Shown here piece after piece: positions 1 through 11,440 of a DNA stretch of 64,000 nucleotides. The notes under the pieces were generated by a model. The model saw only the letters and a list, made by a program, of their open reading frames with translations, was not told the DNA's origin and ran no database searches. Numbering within the stretch: position 1 is the first letter of the stretch; every line of letters starts with the position of its first letter. A program made the translations under genes and the position numbers. Source of the DNA: Casuarius casuarius (taxonomy: Eukaryota > Chordata > Aves > Casuariiformes > Casuariidae); the NCBI GenBank assembly GCA_003342895.1, contig PTFA01000028.1, forward strand, positions 6,765,069-6,829,068, written 5' to 3'.

Positions 1-3000
1 ATACACTTGGACCAGATTCAATCATGCACAACAGCTGTCACCTTGGTTGTTACCAGGTCTGAGCTGGTAACTTCTGGAGCTACAGCCAGCAGCCGCGTCA
101 AAGGAGGTGCCCGGCTGTTAGCGGAGAGCCAGCCCAAGCACGTATTAGCTCTGCCTCCCAAGAAATTGAAAATTGATCCTTTGCTCCCTCCTCAGTCCCC
201 TTCTAAAAAAGATTCCTGTTCAGCCACAGCAGTGATCCAACCTGACCACAGCCACACTATCACAAGAGCTCACAAAAGGAAGAGGCGTAGGAGCACAGTC
301 GTGGGGATGAGCAGCCAGCAGCAGAACAGGTTTCAGTCGTCCGTGAGGCTGTGGGCGTCCCCGGGAGCTCTGCCGCAAGCAGCCCCCACCCCACGCTGCC
401 CCAACCCCTCCAGCCCGGCTGTCTAGGGCCACCCTGTGAAACAAATGAAAAATGACCATATCACTCTCCTCCCTATTTAAGCAGAGGGAGGCTGGTAAGT
501 TTAAAAATGCCACTACTGATTTCTGTAATGTCTTATGTTTTAAAGTGACAGAAAAACAGGAATTAAGTTTCCACTTTCCATTTTTCACATCTGCACATAC
601 ACTCATGTGCACACACAGCACAGTAAAAAGCTATAGAACACTTAAAAGCTCTTTAAACACATTCACTTTTAGGAAAAAAAACTAGAATCTTTCCTGTTTG
701 CTTTTCTACAAGATCCACCAGTTTCNTTGAGGGGTTCTTCAAACAGAGCAATACAGTTGCCAAAAAGTGGCTATTTTAAGCTTGCTGCCTTGATCTGATT
801 TAGGGATGCAGGAATGTCTAAATAAATAAATAAATAAAAGCCCAGGCAGAGAATGTGCAAGAACAGGAGGACACTGACTAAACAGATTTTGATCTCTGTA
901 TTCAAGTTGCATATATGAATCCAAACAGCTTAAATATAGTTTCAGTGAAAATTAATATTTGATTTTCAATTTCTATAAAGTTGCAAAATCTGGTATTAAC
1001 TCTTCCTAAGACTTGTAATGGATACTCATGCATATTAAATATTCAGGTTACATTTGATGAAAAATTATGAGTGTCAACATTTTCAGATATAAAAATCTAG
1101 TACTGAACACCAGCAACTGGCTAAGAGCTCTAGGCTATCTGTGACATTGACATATTTTTTCTCTCAATTCACTGTCGTAAGATCAAATTCAGTCCACACC
1201 AGCTCTACTTTCAATGACTGCTATTGGTAACTGAAATCAGCAGATAATATCACTATCTAAAATGCTCTCTTAAGTGGCACCCTCAGAAGCAGGCTAAGAG
1301 AGCCAACCGCATTATCAGTGTTGTTAATAATCTTCCTCTACCCTCCTGTCAACTCAAAGCTTTAGATATGCTGAACTGGAATTTACCAAAGAAATAAGAC
1401 TGTTTAAAAAAAAAAAAATCATGAAAATACAAAAAAGCTTGGGCTCTTTCTGCTTGCCTCCTTCTTTGCTGAAGCTTTGGAATTAATTGCTCCCGTGCTC
1501 GCTCCCGAGAGGGGCAGCGAGGTGCTGCCGGCCAGACGCCTGCAGGCCGGAGGCTCCCCGGCCAGGGTGCTCAGGAAGCATCACCACAATCATTTTTCTG
1601 ATAAACTAAGATACGCCTTTGTATCAGCTGATACCTTCTGTGTGAGAAGGATGATAAGGAGTCTGAATTATCTCTCTGTAGTAAGGATTTTTTTCTAGCT
1701 TTCCCTACAAGCACTGAATCCTTTTAAGTTTTGTAAATGTCCAAAGGCAGAAAACAATCACAAACTAAATCATCAATTTACCAGGCACAACTCAAGCACA
1801 GAGAGAAAACATCAGCCGACAAGTGTCTTATATTGGTCATGAGAAAGATTTAGAGCACTCAAAGGTGGCAAACACAAATTTTCCACCTGGGCCCCCACTG
1901 CACGTGGGTAGCAGCAGAAACTGCTATTCCTTATTACATGGCCTGAGCCCTCCACAGACTTGCTCCAGTTCCCCTGTCCTATCATGGCCTCTAGTAAAGC
2001 AAAAGGTTGAGCAAAAAAGTTCTTCTGCTTCCAGCCACCTTCCCTACTAATCAAGCTCAAAGATTCATACTGCTCTACATTTTTTACTTTACTACTGCTA
2101 GTTCCTTTAGCCTTTTTATTAGAAGTTACTACAACTTCTCACACTTAGCATTTCTCCCCTAGTCGTCTTCCAGTACTCCTGCCACTCCATTCCTCATTAC
2201 TATCCCAAAGGACACCAACACATCCAAAACAAAGTTCAAAATCACCCTAAAATTATTATATGAGAAGAATAAGTACCCTTTAAAATCCCTCAGCAGCTAT
2301 GCTGAGTGATTTATGTTATTTCCACCTTCCCTCTTCCCTTACAAGTCTGCTGCTCCTGTTTACATTAATTTGTGCTAGAACAGTATATAATTTTTTCCTC
2401 CAGAAGTTGAAAATTTCAGAAGACACAAACAACAGCTATGAAGCTGATGGGAAACACACGCCTAGCTGCCTGAACTTTGAAAAACCTTTCCCCCCACCCC
2501 GGTCCCTCCAGGGAGCACCAGTAAAACACGGCTAGCTGTCCTGTCAAAGCCAGTACCTCTACTGTAACGCCGCCGCCACGCTGCACCGGCAGGCTCTGCT
2601 ACCACAGACGCTTCTGTTCACAAGATGATACAGTTTGTTTTGAAATGATGTTTATCATCTAGCTGGCAAAAGGTTCCCTTTAGACTAATACTGTATGTGA
2701 CAACCACTGTAAGCAGAACTTCAACGGAAACAACCGCCTAAGGAGCAGCTGCACCAGCCAAAGGACACGGGGGAGATGAGACAGCATGTTAGAGAGATAC
2801 CACAGGAAAATCCTATCTGTTCACACTGGTAAATGCCCCATCCTGCTAGCACTTCTGAATACGAGCAAAAGCAGTCACACTGAAGTAATTCCTTTCCTCC
2901 CACACACGGGAGTACTCTAAGCTAACGGAGCAGGAAATGCTAATTACTTCTATACCCTAAAACCAACACGCACATTTTCCCCCGTTAACCTAGGTCAATC

Positions 3001-5187
3001 TTGTAAATAATAACTAAAACATTTGTTGTTCTGAACACCAAAAGCTCTCTATAGCTACAGCAACACAACACATAGAACAAAGACTCAGAATGAATTAAAC
3101 CTGACTTTTCAAATTTCCATTCCAGGGAAAATGCAAACAGTCTGGCAGAGCTTTAGACTCATTTCAGAAGTTTAAAAAAGAAGTAGGAATTCTGACATTT
3201 TTCAGGACAATCTGGGGAGGAGTTACATTAAAGAGCATCAAGAAATTCCCTTTCGTCCCACGTCTTCNGGGCGCTGCGGGCAGCCGGCTCCCAGGGCCGC
3301 CCACCGCCAGGCGGCAGGNTCCGGCTCCGGCCCCGCGCTGCTGGGCCCCCCGGCCGCCAGGCAGGGAAGGCCAACGCCTCGGCAGCCCAGTTTTATTGCC
3401 TGGTTCCAAAGGCGACAAAACCCGCGAAATCTGGGCCCACAGCAGTCTGCACGGCAGCACAGCCGCAAGGCCAGAGACACAGTTCAGCAGCTCACACAGA
3501 TTGAGGTATTTCCACACAGCCTTTTAATTCCATAAAATTGCTGTTTTGAAAAAGAGCATTTCCCCTCCTCCCGCAGGAAAAGTGATTTTTTCTGGCTATA
3601 TAAATTAAAGAGGGTATTAGAAAATACTAGTTTTTAGAAGTACCAGTCTTTCCCTACCACCACAATAAACTCCATGCAGTACACTGATTTTGCAGAGAAT
3701 TCAAACACACACCACAAAGTTTTCACTGAGAACAAAATGTATTCAGTGATTTCAACCATACTGCAAACGAACAAAATTGGGATTCTCATCCCATCTCTTC
3801 CATAGCAAAACAGTAAATATGACAGCATTAAAATCTTTCTTCAGAAACACGTAGCAAGTGCCAAAATTATTGCTTCATTTTTCAGCGACATGTGAACCAT
3901 GCCAGAAAGATTTTAAAGTTAAAAACAAACTGACACTTAAAGTAGGCTGAAGCAGAATAACACATCCAAACAACTTCATTGCCATGCTAGATTAAAGACA
4001 TCGGTATCAAATAGGCACGAATACACCTTATTAGGTAATTTAGCAAGCTGATACTGCTCTAAAATGCCTTCATCCTCACAGTATCAAGTGAAACCTTTGA
4101 TTTTTTTTTTTTTTTTTTTTTAAATGCATGACACAGATATCTCTATTAATACATTTTGAAACTTACTTTCCTCATGGAGCAGAATCTCACTAATTCACAC
4201 TTACGAAAGGCAGTTTTATTTTCTGAATCAAGAAACTGAAGAAAGCAAAAAGCGTTTTTCTAAATGACAAACATCCTTCAATTATTATGACAATTTTACC
4301 ATAATAGCAAGTGGGGTTTTTTTGGTCAAATAATGATTTTTTGATCTCATAACCACATCTTTTTGACATGTACAAAAAATGATCCTCTTGTATGAAATAC
4401 AGGGTAGGAGAAAGAAGAGAATGAGAAGGATATTGTACATGTCTGCTTAGGGCTTATCTAAAATGTTACTGTATTAGAAATAAGATTTCCCTACCCCAGC
4501 AGAAGGAACAGCCCTACAAACCTACTGTAAGCAACTAGGTTCTTTTAAATGGACATACCTCTTGGATACTCAACTCTTCTGGTACCTGCCCTTGCAGAAC
4601 ATATTACTGCCTCTCAGGTAAGCAAAAAACAAAAATGTGTTCAGTGACTCACCCTCACTTCTGAACTCACCTTAGACTTTTGACAAGAGAGACCACAGCT
4701 CAAGATATGATCACAGGAAACAAACTACAAAATTTCAATAGCCTGTGCATTCCTGAGCAAAAAAAGCCAGAGCAACTGCTATGACAATTCTCTAATTACA
4801 AGAAGGTGAAAGTGAGCACATATACAAGCAATCTCTCCACAGAAAGTAAAACAAAAGCAATTTAAAGGTATTTCAGCCTATTACACCTAGTAACAAACTG
4901 TTGTACAATTAAATGCATAAAAATGCAATATAGTTAGTGGATTTCTCTGCAACTCCACATGAACTATGCATTAATATCTGGAATCTCCTTAATCCCTCTC
5001 AAAATATGGATTATACTGTAATTTTCCATAAAGTACTTTAACTTCAGAACAACAGCTTGTCAAGTAAAACATTCTCCTGACTGCACAGACATGCTTGGTT
5101 CTCCTCAGTTTCCCCCCTGAAATATGTTTTGATTGTCGGGTTTTGGATGAAGAAGAAAATATCAACAATGGAAGTTTACTCGCTTAC
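1..5187 (-). other. Intronic sequence 3' of the 81-nt exon
   Basis: AT-rich presumed intron of the minus-strand gene, leading toward the CRTSNRKS exon expected beyond position 1, for which I found no match here. It holds an (AAAT)5 tract at 819-838, a T21 run at 4101-4121, and GC-rich patches near 1-430, 1490-1580 and 3255-3480. No convincing exon was found. A plus-strand frame open from near the window edge to 426 is discussed as a finding. Confidence 0.5.
3255..3480. other. GC-rich, CpG-containing patch in intron
   Basis: About 220 nt of strongly GC-rich sequence, with two single Ns, inside an AT-rich intron. It includes CGCC and GGCCGCC clusters. No splice-flanked open frame is evident, although minus-strand frames are open across it. 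It could be a small CpG island, a regulatory element or part of a GC-rich repeat. Confidence 0.4.
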
Positions 5188-5268
5188 CTCCAAAAATGAA
5201 AAGCGAACAGAGGACTGCATGGACTGCAAGGGCTTGTTGGGGTTGGGCTCAGGCTCCTTGGGGTGAGA
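5188..5268 (-). CDS. MAST4: 81-nt coding exon, Ser/Pro-rich insert after KELSLPRRGS
   Basis: A likely coding exon, next downstream of the 32-nt MAST microexon. On the minus strand ttttaactttcag precedes it and TTGGAG|gtaagcg follows. It is 81 nt, so it is frame-neutral. Entering in phase 2 (TT|T for Phe), it encodes a segment beginning LTPRSLSPTPTSPCSPCSPL and ending FAFHFW plus a split codon. The SP and TP pairs are potential proline-directed kinase sites. In the MAST proteins I remember, KELSLPRRGSF runs straight into CRTSNRKS, so this exon would be an in-frame insertion between the two blocks, either an alternative cassette or a lineage-specific exon. The same phase is demanded by the candidate internal first exon at 9895. 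A second frame (SHPKEPEPNPNKPL) is also open but disagrees with the KELSLPRRGS phase. The CRTSNRKS exon is not in the window and should lie beyond position 1. Confidence 0.65.
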
Positions 5269-6116
5269 CTGAAAGTTAAAATAACGTCATCTCTAGTAAA
5301 CAGAAGATTTAGTAAGAGTTGCATGTTTTAGTGCAGGAGTTAAGAAAAGAGTTTCAGTTAGCGCCGAAACAATACTGTCCTCCCAAATGAAGTGATTGAC
5401 AGTAGCCACACAGTTTCTAACACATGCCATAAAATGAAACTGATTTAAATAAAAACAAATACCAAACACCCTTAGAAAAAAGCCTAAGGAAATCTGGTGC
5501 TGGCTGTATACGTTTGACTGTTACTGATCTCTCCAGGAACGATGCTGGCATACTTGCATACAAGTCCACAAAGAAGGAACTGATAACTTGCTTCAGACCT
5601 CTAAGCATCCTGTGTAAAACAGGATATGCAGTAGAGAGACTTCACTTATTTTTTTTCTCTTAATCTTAGGAATTTTTTAAGCTTATTTGATATGCAAATC
5701 AGTTCCATTAAAAAACAAAAGGAAAACTAAAAAATAATTTCATCAGTAATAAGAAAACTCTTGGTAAAAAAATTCCAATTTGAGCACCTAAGACTCAGGC
5801 ACTTGGTAAAAATTAAAAGTGACCCAGCTAGCTACTAACAATTCTCATTCAACATGAAATGCTTAGTCACAAATACAAAGTCCTTTATCTACATAATCAA
5901 ATGGAGATATAGGTGACTAATCTCAAAAACAAAACAAAACAGAAAAAAATCTTGAGCATTTGGCTTCAAAGGTGGCTTTAAAAAGTTGCTTAAAGTGCAG
6001 CTCAATTCAAAAGGTCTCACAGTAAAATGGTAGGCCATGGACAGACTTCACAGATGCACTTCCAAAATACATTCATGCGGTCTCATGCACATCTCCCCAT
6101 ATTGCTTGCAAGCAAG

Positions 6117-6161
6117 TTTTTTTGTTTGTTTGTTTGTTTTTGTTTTTGTTTTTGTTTTTTT
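6117..6161. repeat. T-rich (GTTT)n/(GTTTTT)n simple repeat
   Basis: An imperfect run of TTTG and TTTTTG units about 45 nt long, visible by eye. It is a simple-sequence tract of the kind that can derive from a decayed poly(A) tail in antisense orientation, but no adjoining retroposon is recognisable. Confidence 0.8.
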
Positions 6162-9100
6162 AAGAACATTCAATAGCATGCCTCTTGTTGCCATTCACTG
6201 GAGTAATACTTTGGTTCAAAACTACACATAGCTCTGCCTGCAGTGCAGGCTGAGCAAAGGCAGAGCTCATGGGTACCTTCTAACACCTGCACAACGACTT
6301 GTTCTGCTACATAGCAGACCCTCNCAACCAGTCACCACCAGCGCTCCCGTTCCTGTCCTGTCTCCAGGGGAGCCACAAATGGCCGATACCCTGAATACAA
6401 CTAGCTCCAACCCAAATCTTTGTTTTCAATTGCATGCAGCTTTGCCACACTTTAAAATGCTCCCATCAAAACCTTCCAAGGTGAACACCTGATCCAGGCT
6501 TTTTTGCATAAAAGTTTCAGCATAAATAGTATTACTGCTTCTAAAACAGATTAATGAAAACACATTTTTTGACATTGTATGTTCTTTTAATCTTTCTTAA
6601 GAGGTTCTCATATTTTTGTGCCCCTGAGAAGACACAAAGTTTGGCAGGGAGATGCCACACTGCATCAAAGACGGGCTGTTACTTTCTGACAAGGCTCCCG
6701 TGCTTGGGCCAGTACATGTGGCTGCTGGCTCTGCCTGTGCTAGCCCAGCACTGGGGCACAGAAGGGCACACTGAACACGGCACAGCAGCTGGAGATGAGC
6801 TAGTCTGACTTCAGCTGCAGATAAGCCGTGCTAGCACGACAGTATTTCTGAGCTAGTAAACTCCATTAAGAGCCAAAGGCTCATTACATCCCTCCTGAAA
6901 TGGCTAGGTCGAATCTAGGCTCATACCAGTCAGTCTGCGCAGGCCTGCAGAGCAAGGGGATTAACTGAGGGAGATCCCTGCTGGTTCACTGGTGTCTTCT
7001 CTCTGTTTCACTGTACAGATCTGCCGCAACATGCATTGGAAAGGTCTTTGCTTGTGTATGATCAATAGAGGCTTGTGAGAAAGCTTTTTTTGCCTTTTTA
7101 AGCTCCATCTACACCATACTCTCTGTTCTCCACTTCAGGCCAGCAGCAGCAGAGCAGGCAGTCCCGTTTGCCACTCTGCCTGGGAGCCCGTGACCTCTCC
7201 TGCACTGCCAGGGCTCACCGGGCTGTTCCTGGGGGTGTGCAGCAAGCAAAGAGAAGGATGCAGGCAACAGAGATAGTGAACAACCTCCAGAAGGGTAAGA
7301 ACCAGGAAAGCGAGCAGAGAACGATCAAAAGAGAACTGCAGGTGGACAGTGAAGGAGAGCTGGCACTGGCTGGCCAGAAGCCACCGGGCCTCGGTGACGT
7401 GAGGAGAGCACTGTGGAGTAAAGACTGGGGGCAGGGAACCAGAGCATCGAAAAGAAGAGGAAGAAAATGGGCTGGCACTGAAGGAGACGACTATATTCCC
7501 TTCAGACCCTAATCAGAAATGAGATTAAGTCACTACCTTCCCAATGCTGTGAGCAAATCCCAGCGACATGAAGTGGCAAAGCAAATCTCCCTCTCTCTAT
7601 TGGCTGGCATATACAGAGCAGGTGGAAATCTTACACCAGCTAGTAGTAGCTACTCAACTAGTATCTCTCATTTTCATTACTGTAACACGTAAGAGTCTCA
7701 GTTGTGGAGCAGACTCTCAGGGCATTCAACATCAGATGTGCTTGTGCTACGCATCTATAAATTTGCACCAACTGATGACACAGGAATGTCAATCCAGCTC
7801 TTAGAGCTTGCTTTTCAGATTTACTTTTTAAGACCTAAAAATTACATGCAAAAACCTGTTAAAACAAATTATCACAGTGCATATGCACAAGGCTGACAGG
7901 CGGCCTTAACTCTTACATTTACTAAATTTGGAATGCTTCATTTTAGACTCTTAATATTCTTTGAAAGAGCTTTCTGCAAGTAATGAATATCAAGTAGACA
8001 GACTGAAATAATTTCTCAGAGATACAATGGAATTCTAGTCTCAACATTTAAATTCTATTGAAAGAAAATTGATGAGAAACCATGTTTGAACAATGTCTCA
8101 AGGAATAAGTTTTTTACATAGATAGATAGATTTGCTTTTATAGATAACTGAAAGTTTTATAGATAACAAAGTAGGAATTTGAGATGACTTCTGCATTGAT
8201 TCAACTTTGACACATCAGGAAGGAAGAATTTTATGAGAACCATTAAGGGGCAGCAACTGAAACAGGCTGTTTTCCTTTCTTTGCATATAAATGTGAGTTT
8301 AAAAAGTAAAAAGTGATGGCCAAAAAAAGTCTAATATAAATATGTAAAAAATGAAAATATACGAATGATCTGTATCTGGAGAATGTTTTAGCAAAAACAA
8401 TTAGCAATACTGAAATTAAATATTGTAGAAATATGGCAATGCAAGTGTAATTATGTCAGGTTACCAGGAAAAATGGTAACCATGAAAAAAATGATTGCCT
8501 CATATTACAAACACACGTATATGTTGAAAAAAACAGTAACACGAATCATTTCCCATCCTTTGCAGTTACTAATGTTATTCTGATGTGATGATTGCATAAT
8601 TCTACGAAGACTGATTTAAAAATATTTAAATTGCCACATCTTAAAAGAAGTACAATTATCAATTATTCATGGAAACCATTTTAATGAGCTCCCTGATAAG
8701 ACCCTCCTCCAAAACTCATGAGAAATCAGCAATGCTATTTTTTCAGAATAATATCTACAGCTTAATGTGCTCACAGCTAACATACGCTGCTCTAAGTAAA
8801 AGAAGCCAGACTGAAATGCAGAATTTCTATGACAAGCACAGTTGTGGGGAACCCAATATAACATCTACACTTGTTCCCTGGAATAAAGTGCTCTGTCACC
8901 TTCATGTGATTGTTAGAATAAATTATTTGCTACACTGCACACTTACCTATAGCCTCCTCTTTAAAACATGGCAGATGTCAGAGATAATACCTTCCATAGC
9001 TAAATAACTTTACCACAGGCATTTGCAGCATTCAGTTTTTTTCTACAGCAAGAATGGGGAAGTCCCAGGGAATACTAAAGGATCTGACGTAACCATATCT

Positions 9101-9894
9101 ATTTGCCTAGATAAAATTAGTGAGTTCTCAGGGTCTCTGCTACATGCATACATGCATGTCAATGTAAAATGTAGGTATGCATGTACAGAAATATTTGGCT
9201 TTGACTAACAAATCTAGGGTAAATATATGCTGGCGTATATGAATGAAAGACTATACTTCTTATCACTATATGTTAAAATCATACATTTTCATGTAGTTAC
9301 CCTCTAAATTGCTGAAAGCACGCAAATGAGTTAATCAGCTTTAAGAAAACAGCAAGTAAACATCTGCTAAACTAGGTAAACATAGTTACTGCAGAGACTA
9401 TCAGGAATCCTCCAGAATGTAAATACAGTTCATTAATGTAGTTATATATGTAAAATATGGCTCATTCCTGATGGATTTTTGCAAATAGCATTTCTATAAT
9501 GCTTTAATCTCTTGCAGTGCTCTCTATTATTCAGCAGAGAGGCCTTTCTAAAAGGCAGCAGTGGGATAAACAGCAGCAGAGTGTGGGGAGGAAGACAGAC
9601 ACCATGGCCTACTGACAGATTCTTTCACTAGGAGCTGATAGGATGCCTCATGCACTGACATTCAGTAACTTTAAATATGCAGAAATGCCTTCTTTCCAAA
9701 CGTACTGCAATATCCCGGCTCCAGGCTCGCACATTTGCTGAAACCAACTGCAATGCATTTGAAATGTGTTCCTTCAACCTAAAGCTGCAGCGCTCCGAGA
9801 CTGTCAGCACAAACATATGTTAAACAGCTCCTGTTTGCGCGACAGCTAGCATCATGCAGAAACCATTAAAATATTAAAGACAGACGATACTTAC

Positions 9895-10200
9895 TCCAAG
9901 GTCAGCCCTGGAATTTGGAGCCTTTCCCGCTGGGCTTTCATGGCTGTTGTGCGCTAGCACACCCTGTTGTCACCATGGCACACGCTCCGTGGCAGCATCC
10001 TGGCGGTGACAGCGAGCCAAAGGAGCCACTACACAGGAAGGGACGATCGATCTCCTGGGGGCGGGGGAGCACCGCAAGTTTGGGTCCTTCCACCGAGAGC
10101 TGTCACCGAGAGCTGTCAGCTGCCTTTTGCAGGTTAACGGCAACGCACGCTGCNCTGATTTTGTGAAGCGGACGCAGCCTTCCTTTCTGCACATCGAGTA
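9895..10200 (-). CDS. MAST4: Candidate internal first exon (MKAQRERLQIPGLTL...) of the MAST gene
   Basis: A probable alternative first exon lying in the intron between the 32-nt and 81-nt exons. On the minus strand the donor is TTGGA|gtaagtatc at 9895. An ATG at 9941-9939 has G at -3 and an in-frame TAG 12 nt upstream, and it encodes MKAQRERLQIPGLTL followed by two bases (GA). Joined to the 81-nt exon this gives MKAQRERLQIPGLTL-D-LTPRSLSPTPTSP, the same reading phase as the KELSLPRRGS join, which is the main support. About 47 nt would be coding and the rest 5'UTR; the transcription start is not determinable, so the upper bound is approximate. The sequence is GC-rich compared with its surroundings and has a GC box at 10057-10067. 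The result would be a short-N-terminus isoform lacking KELSLPRRGS. I do not recall this exact N-terminus from a known isoform. Confidence 0.5.
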
Positions 10201-10280
10201 ATTCATTCCTCATCCTCTAAAAAGGCTTTTGCCTCCCTGACGCACGCAGGCTTTACACCTCGGAGGAACCAGGAGTCCCC
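10050..10280 (-). promoter_or_regulatory. GC-rich candidate promoter for the internal first exon
   Basis: A CpG-containing, GC-rich patch in an AT-rich intron, directly upstream (minus strand) of the candidate ATG at 9941. It contains a GGGGCGGGGG-type Sp1 box at 10057-10067. An A/T-only tract at 10304-10331 bounds it on the far side. A 13-nt perfect tandem duplication lies inside it at 10092-10117. No convincing TATA box was seen, which fits a GC-box promoter. The promoter role is inferred from composition and from the downstream Kozak ATG and donor site. Confidence 0.35.
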
Positions 10281-10303
10281 CTCGCTACGCCAACTGACAG
10301 CGC

Positions 10304-10331
10304 AAAAAAAAAAATAAAAAATAAAAAAAAA
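10304..10331. repeat. A/T-only tract
   Basis: A run of A with two T interruptions, ending in a single N at 10332. It marks the boundary of the GC-rich patch that holds the candidate internal promoter. Confidence 0.8.
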
Positions 10332-11274
10332 NCCCCACAACCCTGCAGGCTTAAGACAGTTTCTCTCACCAAATGTCAAACATTCGCCACCCCCTCTGAT
10401 CCTGTCGAATAGAATTTAGCCATCTTGTTTAAGTCACATAATCCCTCTCCTCGCTAAACAGACATTCAGCTTCTGCAGTAATAGAACAGCAAATCACTGA
10501 ATGAAAAATATGCTCTTCCTCTTTAACATGGACAATTATCACTAAGAGATCTGAGGAACAAATATATTATTATAATACCCATGCTGATACAAAAGGAAAA
10601 GTTAATGTTCTGTTCTGTCTTGATTGCATTGAATGTTAAAGGGAAATGACTGAAAGATCTTATTAAGGATGAGAGCCAGAGCTGGAAACTGCAGAAAAAA
10701 GGGCTATCAGTTTCAGATCTATCTTTTTAAAGGTAACCTCACTTCAAAGTAAACCATTATACAACAGTTTATAAGGCAGTTTTATACCAGTGATGCTGCA
10801 CAGGATGCTGATTTTAATTTAATTCTATTCCCTTTTTATATACTCTTAGTCTGAGTGTACCTTTTTAATAAAAAAAATTGCAAATTGTTCCATGAGGACT
10901 GGCATTTTTTTTAAAGCTCTATAAAACTCCAAGAAAAGCAAAGCTAGTGTGCACGTATTTATTTTAACTAATTTAAGAGTCAGAATATTTTCTCACCTGC
11001 ATAATTTTCCTATGCAACTCTAATTTGTACCTCTTGTACATTATGATAAAAATCAATCTCATGATTTTTTTCACTCTGCAAGATTTCGAGCCCTGTTCCA
11101 GGCATGAAACACTCCACAGACTAGTCAAAATTCAGGACCAAATAAAGCTGCTGCTTTTTGGACCCCTGGCTCATTTTTAGGAGAAATTAGGAAGTTTGCC
11201 AAAACAGAGCCACGGGTTTCAGGGAAGTTAACCAGCATCTGATGAGCTGCACTGCTCTTTGCAGAAAAGGCAGC

Positions 11275-11440
11275 AAAGCCCAGCCCCGCGGGGAGGCCGA
11301 CGGAGGCGCCTCGCTGCGGCCTGGGGGCAGGCTGGCGGGCGTCTCCTGCCCGTTTGGGCAGCCTTCCCTGAGGGCAGGAGGAGGCAGGTCCGCACGGGCA
11401 AGCGTCCGTCCAGTCTCACTTCCCACGGATGGAGGGGCTA
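11275..11440. other. GC-rich patch in intron
   Basis: About 165 nt of GC-rich sequence containing CCCCGCGGGG and several CpGs, flanked on both sides by AT-rich DNA. Short frames are open on both strands, as expected from composition. No promoter motif beyond GC content and no splice site pair was recognised. Confidence 0.4.

Noticed and set aside
7168..7512. 114-codon plus-strand ORF
   Set aside because: No recognisable domain, antisense to the host gene, starting in GC-richer sequence where such frames are expected. No splice or promoter support.
8945..9004. Minus-strand donor-like GGCTATAG|gtaagtg after a short open frame (MEGIISDICHVLKRRL)
   Set aside because: The frame ends in a stop exactly at the donor, and the acceptor lacks a pyrimidine tract.
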